A stretch of 8,765 bases of DNA from assembly GCA_023417165.1 (NCBI GenBank), contig JAEZGD010000429.1, positions 1-8,765 of the forward strand, in the 5' to 3' direction. This DNA is from Planctomycetota bacterium. GTDB taxonomy: Bacteria > Planctomycetota > Planctomycetia > Pirellulales > Pirellulaceae. The position numbers and the translations under genes were made by a program. Shown here piece after piece: positions 7,401 to 8,765 of the stretch; position 1 is the stretch's first letter; every line of letters begins with the position of its first letter. Under the pieces are notes generated by a model. That model was not told the origin of the DNA and searched no databases. It saw nothing but the letters and a program-made list of their open reading frames with translations.

Positions 7401-8765
7401 CCGGTGAGGTCTGCATGTAACCGTCGGGAACGATCTCGCGCACGACATAGTCTGCCGGCGAAAGGTTCTCGAAACGATAGTTTCCTTCGGCATCGGTGAG
7501 CGTGAAGGGCTCGGTCGGATTCGCCAGGCCACCGTCGAGCAAACCGTTGTTGTTCAGATCGAGATAAATCACCACGCTAGCCAGCGGAGACTCACTCGCG
7601 TCACGCATGCCATTGGCATTCTGATCGTTCCATTTCTGGCCGGCGATGCTCCCTGGCAGCTGTGGTTGCGGTGGACCGAGCTTCGAGAGAAAGCCATCTT
7701 GGCCCTCGACTGCGGTGCGAATGCGCACTCCGGCGCCGGGATCGAAGTCGGCCGTACTGGCGAACTCGCCGACCGTGTGAATATCGTTGTTGCGTACCGC
7801 AATGCCAAACGCGCGATCGAGCCCAACGCCGCCCATGCGCACGGCCTCGACAAGTTGGCCGTCGGCATCGAGGGTCGAAACATAGATGTCGACCGAACCG
7901 GCGCTAGCCAGACTGAAGACACCACCTAGCGGGTTAAAGTCCATCGTGCCGCCGAACTGCCCGGTCGAATACACCAGCCCTTCGGCATTGACGGTCAGAT
8001 CGTTCAAGCTGGTGCTAACGGTGTTGCCCCAGCGCCGCGCCCACATGAAGTTGCCATCGTCATCAAGTTTGGTAACGAAGGCGTCGAAGTTTCCATCATC
8101 GGTCAGTGGAAATGTGCCGGCCGTACTGGGATCAAAGTCGACAGTGCCTTGAAACGAACCACCGACATAGAGATGACCAGCACTATCGAGCGCAAGTGCC
8201 GAAGCGCTGCTTGGCGCTGTTCCGAGCATGCCTTTGGCCCAGACAAGATTGCCAGTGGCATCATGCTTAGTAACAAAGATATTGTCCGAAAACACACTGC
8301 CGCTGTTGAATGGCAGTGCGTGGCCGGTGGCTGTGCCGCGACTGAGTGAAGAGTCGCCGCGGAAGCGACCAGATGTGTAAACGAAGCCCTCGCTATCGAC
8401 CGCGATGTCGGTTCCTTCGTCGCCAGTGGCTGAATTGGCCGCACCGAAATTGCGCGCCCAGACAACGTTGCCATTGGCATCCAGCTTCGAGACGAACACG
8501 TCCCAGTCGCTCGTTGAACTGGTGCTGAGGGTCAGTGCCGAAGTCACGCCCGTGGCAAAGTTGCCCGAGCCATTGAACTGCCCCGTCGTGTAGATGTTGC
8601 CTCCGGCATCGACCGTCAGTCCTTGGATGTTCTCGCCACCGGTCGTGCTGCCAAACGACTTGCCCCACACATAGTTGCCGTCGTTGTTAAGCTTCAGCAC
8701 GAAGATATCGCTGGAACCACCCGGCGAAGCCGACAGAATGTTGACGTCGGGTCCGGGATTGATGT
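1429..8765 (-). CDS. Giant secreted mosaic protein: SBBP propeller, five SdrD_B/propeller modules, PKD pair, RTX-like block (5' end outside the window)
   Basis: One frame runs from the right edge to TAA (1429-1431) with no stop. It is open upstream: codons before GTG 8698-8700 read INPGPDVNIL..SSDIF, a normal SBBP repeat, so that GTG is an internal valine and the N-terminus, with any export signal, is missing. Numbered from that valine (2423 residues), the order is: SBBP-type repeats 1-345; a PPQPQLPG linker; five modules starting near 351, 683, 1008, 1332 and 1656; PKD-like domains at 1984-2086 and 2087-2186, with INWGDG and IDWGDG; a bridge; an RTX-like block 2273-2329; and an acidic C-terminal domain ending VEDLL. 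I see only two cysteines in the visible chain, both in the PKD/bridge part. The domain set is typical of extracellular, calcium-dependent adhesins or matrix proteins, and planctomycetes encode many giants of this kind. The cell-surface role is inferred; substrate and partner are unknown. No enzyme motif was recognised. Confidence 0.95.
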   Translation of the reverse strand, partial: INPGPDVNILSASPGGSSDIFVLKLNNDGNYVWGKSFGSTTGGENIQGLTVDAGGNIYTTGQFNGSGNFATGVTSALTLSTSSTSDWDVFVSKLDANGNVVWARNFGAANSATGDEGTDIAVDSEGFVYTSGRFRGDSSLSRGTATGHALPFNSGSVFSDNIFVTKHDATGNLVWAKGMLGTAPSSASALALDSAGHLYVGGSFQGTVDFDPSTAGTFPLTDDGNFDAFVTKLDDDGNFMWARRWGNTVSTSLNDLTVNAEGLVYSTGQFGGTMDFNPLGGVFSLASAGSVDIYVSTLDADGQLVEAVRMGGVGLDRAFGIAVRNNDIHTVGEFASTADFDPGAGVRIRTAVEGQDGFLSKLGPPQPQLPGSIAGQKWNDQNANGMRDASESPLASVVIYLDLNNNGLLDGGLANPTEPFTLTDAEGNYRFENLSPADYVVREIVPDGYMQTSPGTQRDYYLAYDAGNNHLIEIDALSGAVQRTPLTIPGGGDFHGVIATRTGEIYGLDANTRTLYSVDRVTGLVTPRGTTNVSLGRGLAYDPATDTIYGIGLTAEGNVLVIFNPDDGQVTPWGTPISSVKLQQPGGLTFDRTTKNVVVYDHSGSDFWAFDSTGVPMPLGTRSLPSPSLAHDGISLVSLASSFSSQLMRFVPGGSSAAFLNLSQSINIEALEFIKATPFAYSISVASGAAVADVNFGNQFVLGEIHGAKWNDANGDGIWNTTESPLSGVTVYIDLNNDGQLQEIEPSTTTDADGAYFFSGVRPGMHLVREIVPENYRQTSPGTQADFYYGIDAFRNHQLVKVNSITGAVTRTGSGTGVPLQGIALTSYGELYGIISGTNSQLYQINLQTGTATLVGATGRQLGGGLAYDAATDTLYTVARDPANNAFGLATIDRGSGIATPVGSGIFNLTSPVGVAFNSLTGQIVVLDGSDRELIAFTRAGVASTIGTAAANSQSLTHSGTDLIAFDSNRAFAAVYPNNSRLVVTVALEDMLLTTIEYVNLEPFANTVFVAPAATVTGVNFGNQFVLADIRGTQWNDLNGNGTRDAGEPGMAGVTVYLDLNNNGQLDEGENTAVSDADGNYEFTNVAPGNYFVREVVPVDYQQTAPGQQQDFIYAVRARRELIKVDPLSGQVTFVGFISQQADFHGLVRTNSGELFALSGQENTLWKVDPVTAIGTRIGATGKPIAWGLAYDSATDTIYGLAVPDGNPNVISLVSYDRETGRVTVLGPGVSGLQAVSGITFDPINNRIIAFDNSDREFYAFTPSGAATRLSSMTLGTAALATDAQGRVVFESGSRLYTVNPDTGVFTTLNNIFPFFIDALEYVDLPDFARQVFVSPATDVEGVDFGNQYTRADIRGTKWNDLNGDGTRDPGEPGIAGVTVYLDLNNNGALDEGENTAITAADGSYEFTEVRPGNYFVREIVPAGYQQSSPGVQPDFYYAVRFGRELNKVDPVTGQTTFVGVISPQVTFHGLVRTNSGELFAISGPESTLWKVDPDTGVGTRIGPAGKRIAFGLAYDANTDTIYGLAHPENHTETISLATYDRTTGLVTIVGPAVTGLQAVSGITFDPVNNRIIAIDNSDREFYAFSTDGTATRLGSMTLGTAALATDSQGRVVFESGSRLFAVNPDTGAVTPLNNTFTVFIDALEYVDRPDFAQQVFVAPATDVEGVDFGNEYVAGEIRGTKWNDLDQDGIHDADEPGLAGVQIYLDLNRSGSLENGEPVTMTAADGSYAFTEVMPGSYVVREIVPDAFVQTTPGATPDYLYGLENGQMLVRIDADTGLVTTIGPTNAGPNLHGIVRTNSGELFALSGWTNSLYSINPANGQATLVGPAGRAMGWGLAYDPITDTLYGLGHTTPEQTTISLVTIDRTTGATTVVGPGYPNIEFTSALTFDVANQRVVAFDNDGRGQFWGFNRQGHATLLAEVPNLTGNWSMASNSQGQIVMTSGNQVVLVNLSTATGPTVTPLATLSRPMTLEGLEYIDRPDFAHEIVVAKREIVGSRDFGNVNPAPTLSMLEVNQTTIDENGSISLVGSFLDVGQETRTVEINWGDGNVQTLTLASDARSFAADHQYLDDGDYRVQVRVIDAAGNSHTSVDSPAPGSVVSPEISVLNVAPQITSLVTSTSLANPADQCQAVTLTGAFTEVGTLDTHLVSIDWGDGQTSVISLALGARDFAGSHVYEHGGIYNVTVTLVDDDQGTDTATAQNVVEGMGVVDGVLYIVGTSANDHVSIHQSGTGSNRLIRVNASFVDGCTDDDSVVTAPGRFALASINQIVAYLGAGDDHFNVAGSVNLPVFVDGGAGNDHLHGGAASNMLLGGAGEDHLHGGSERDLLIGGLGADHLHGKPDDDLLIAGTTAFDDDFDVLAAIMAEWSSSRTYAARVANLTDGTGSSTRLNGDSFLRADGPDATVFDDNAQDHLHGASGLDWFFASLEEDHIDEKSNELVEDLL
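1432..1714 (-). other. Acidic C-terminal domain after the RTX block (recurring in planctomycete surface proteins)
   Basis: About 95 residues containing AIMAEWSSSRTYAARVANL, RLNGDSFL, ATVFDDNAQDHLHGASGLDW, FFASLEEDHIDEK and the end VEDLL. The order IMAEW..Y..RV.NL..LNG....TVFDD.A.D.L.G..G.DWFFA matches a C-terminal extension I recall after RTX repeats in Pirellulales giant proteins. I know of no characterised function. A fourth DHLHG (1516-1530) sits inside it, suggesting one more beta-roll turn. A role in export or surface retention is plausible but unproven. Confidence 0.65.
1715..1884 (-). repeat. RTX-like (hemolysin-type) calcium-binding repeats with unusual DHLHG motifs
   Basis: The block reads GGAGNDHLHGG, then NMLLGGAGEDHLHGG, RDLLIGGLGADHLHGK and DDDLLIAGT. 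The spacing of about nine or 18 residues and the GGxGxDxLxGG skeleton fit RTX parallel beta-roll repeats that bind Ca2+. The positions after Asp are repeatedly His (DHLH at 1858-1869, 1804-1815 and 1750-1761), which is not the usual residue. RTX proteins are often exported by type I secretion, but no exporter gene is in view. Confidence 0.85.
1885..2142 (-). other. Bridge between the PKD domains and the RTX-like block
   Basis: About 86 residues, beginning VVDGVLYIVGTSANDHVSI and including IRVNASFVDGCTDDD, then IVAYLGAGDDHFNVAGSVNL leading into PVFVDGG. In planctomycete RTX-like proteins this type of segment (VxGTxxNDxxxI..GxGDDxxxV..) is a beta-helix lead-in to the nonapeptide repeats. The second visible cysteine is here. 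Confidence 0.6.
2143..2751 (-). other. Two tandem PKD-like domains of the giant protein
   Basis: The first (about 2443-2751) has VEINWGDGNVQTL, then HQYLDDGDYRVQVRVIDAAG. The second (about 2143-2442) has VSIDWGDGQTSVI, then HVYEHGGIYNVTVTLVDDD. WGDG followed by HxYxxxGxYxVxVxVxD is the PKD/Ig-like fold signature, usually a stiff extracellular spacer. Each is preceded by an 'AP..T' linker (NPAPTLS, NVAPQITS). The second contains one of the two visible cysteines (DQCQAV). Confidence 0.85.
2752..3735 (-). repeat. Composite module 5: SdrD_B-like domain with an inserted propeller (328 residues)
   Basis: It starts EIRGTKWNDLDQDGIHDADE. The second loop, DLNRSGSLENGE, has Ser and Glu where the others have Asn/Asp ligands, so calcium binding there may be weaker. 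The insert runs about 3490 to 2812 (DYLYGLENGQ to LEYIDRPDF). The closing strand is altered (IVVAKREIVGSRDFGN), as expected for the last copy before the PKD domains. Blade signatures include LHGIVRTNSGELFALSG and GLAYDPITDTLYGLG. Confidence 0.85.
3736..4707 (-). repeat. Composite module 4: near-duplicate of module 3 (324 residues)
   Basis: It starts DIRGTKWNDLNGDGTRDPGE and has a second loop DLNNNGALDEGE. The insert runs about 4461 to 3808, and the domain closes with VFVAPATDVEGVDFGNEY. DNA 4018-4095 and 4990-5067 (module 3) differ at seven of 78 positions by eye, and long stretches of protein are identical apart from single substitutions, for example AVSGITFDPxNNRIIAxDNS. Confidence 0.88.
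4708..5679 (-). repeat. Composite module 3: SdrD_B-like domain with an inserted propeller (324 residues)
   Basis: It starts DIRGTQWNDLNGNGTRDAGE and has a second loop DLNNNGQLDEGE. The insert runs about 5435 to 4780, and the domain closes with VFVSPATDVEGVDFGNQY. It is very similar to module 4 in both protein and DNA, with exactly the same length (972 bases). Both EF-hand-like loops have a full set of acidic or Asn ligands. Confidence 0.88.
5680..6654 (-). repeat. Composite module 2: SdrD_B-like domain with an inserted propeller (325 residues)
   Basis: It starts EIHGAKWNDANGDGIWN and has a second loop DLNNDGQLQEIE. The insert runs roughly 6410 to 5755 (FYYGIDAFRNHQ to IEYVNLEPF), and the domain closes with VFVAPAATVTGVNFGNQ. 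Blade signatures include GGLAYDAATDTLYTVA and GVAFNSLTGQIVVLD. It diverges from modules 3-5 in the FHG blade, reading LQGIALTSYGELYGI. Confidence 0.85.
6655..7650 (-). repeat. Composite module 1: SdrD_B-like domain with an inserted propeller (332 residues)
   Basis: It starts SIAGQKWNDQNANGMRDASE, carries the second loop DLNNNGLLDGG and the strand YVVREIVPDGYMQTSPG, then enters the insert near 7390 (YYLAYDAGNNHLIEID). The insert ends near 6745 (IEALEF), and the SdrD_B part resumes with YSISVASGAAVADVNFGNQF. This is one of the two most divergent copies. The second calcium-type loop (GGLANPTE) is extended compared with the others. The propeller insert shows FHGVIATRTGEIYGL and GLAYDPATDTIYGIG as blade signatures. 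Confidence 0.85.
7651..8765 (-). repeat. SBBP-type beta-propeller repeats of the giant protein (about six units)
   Basis: Units of about 65-73 residues recur, each with a 'DxFVxKLDxxGNxxWAxxxG' segment, then 'G.xIAVDxxGxVYxxGxF.G' and often DFxP. The FVxKL-like segments start near 8703, 8500, 8280, 8080, 7886 and 7692. The fifth reads YVSTL and loses the Trp (LVEAVRMG); the sixth, FLSKLG, leads straight into a proline-rich linker. This matches the SBBP (seven-bladed beta-propeller) repeat family. At least one more unit begins at the right edge (INPGPDVNI), so the propeller is incomplete here. It probably serves as an interaction platform. Confidence 0.85.

Noticed and set aside
2752..7650. 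CRISPR array or transposon-like repeat
   Set aside because: The repeats are about 1 kb apart, lie in frame within one coding sequence, and diverge by codon. They are protein domain repeats, not an array or a mobile element.

Overview
The window looks like a stretch of planctomycete chromosome, most likely of the Pirellulales. This is inferred from protein style, not from a marker gene. The signs are a very large secreted mosaic protein built from beta-propeller, SdrD_B-like, PKD and RTX-like parts, a C-terminal extension after the RTX block that I remember from planctomycete surface proteins, and a small exported Gly/Gln/Pro-rich protein with a short beta-rich C-terminal domain of a kind I also associate with that phylum. 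The DNA is moderately GC-rich. No RNA genes, insertion sequences, phage genes or CRISPR arrays were seen.

Layout. Positions 1-236 hold the 3' end of a plus-strand gene that starts left of the window; its tail resembles the YbjN/type III secretion chaperone-like fold, at low confidence. A 160-base gap follows, with a strong 14-bp hairpin (272-311) that probably ends this transcript. Positions 397-1350 (+) encode an exported 317-residue protein: a signal peptide, a long low-complexity region with a (CAG)8 glutamine run, and a compact C-terminal domain. A 12-bp perfect hairpin (1368-1397) lies between this gene and the next, which converge on it, so it is placed to terminate both.

From 1429 to the right edge (8765), on the minus strand, there is one uninterrupted gene covering about 84% of the window. 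It is open at its 5' end; the GTG at 8698-8700 is only an internal valine codon. The 2444 visible residues run, from N to C: about six SBBP-type propeller repeats; five copies of a 324-332-residue composite module; two PKD-like domains with WGDG motifs; an RTX-like glycine/aspartate repeat block in which many positions read DHLHG; and a conserved acidic C-terminal domain.

The most interesting feature is the composite module. Each copy starts as an SdrD_B-like (Cna-B/prealbumin-like) domain with two EF-hand-like calcium loops, breaks off after its 'TxPG' segment, carries about 220 residues that look like a complete five-bladed propeller, and then resumes the SdrD_B domain with its final strand ending in FGN. 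This arrangement occurs five times in a row. Modules 3 and 4 are nearly identical, which points to recent duplication or gene conversion. The protein is probably a giant extracellular adhesin or matrix protein. Apart from general export and surface roles, nothing links the three genes functionally.
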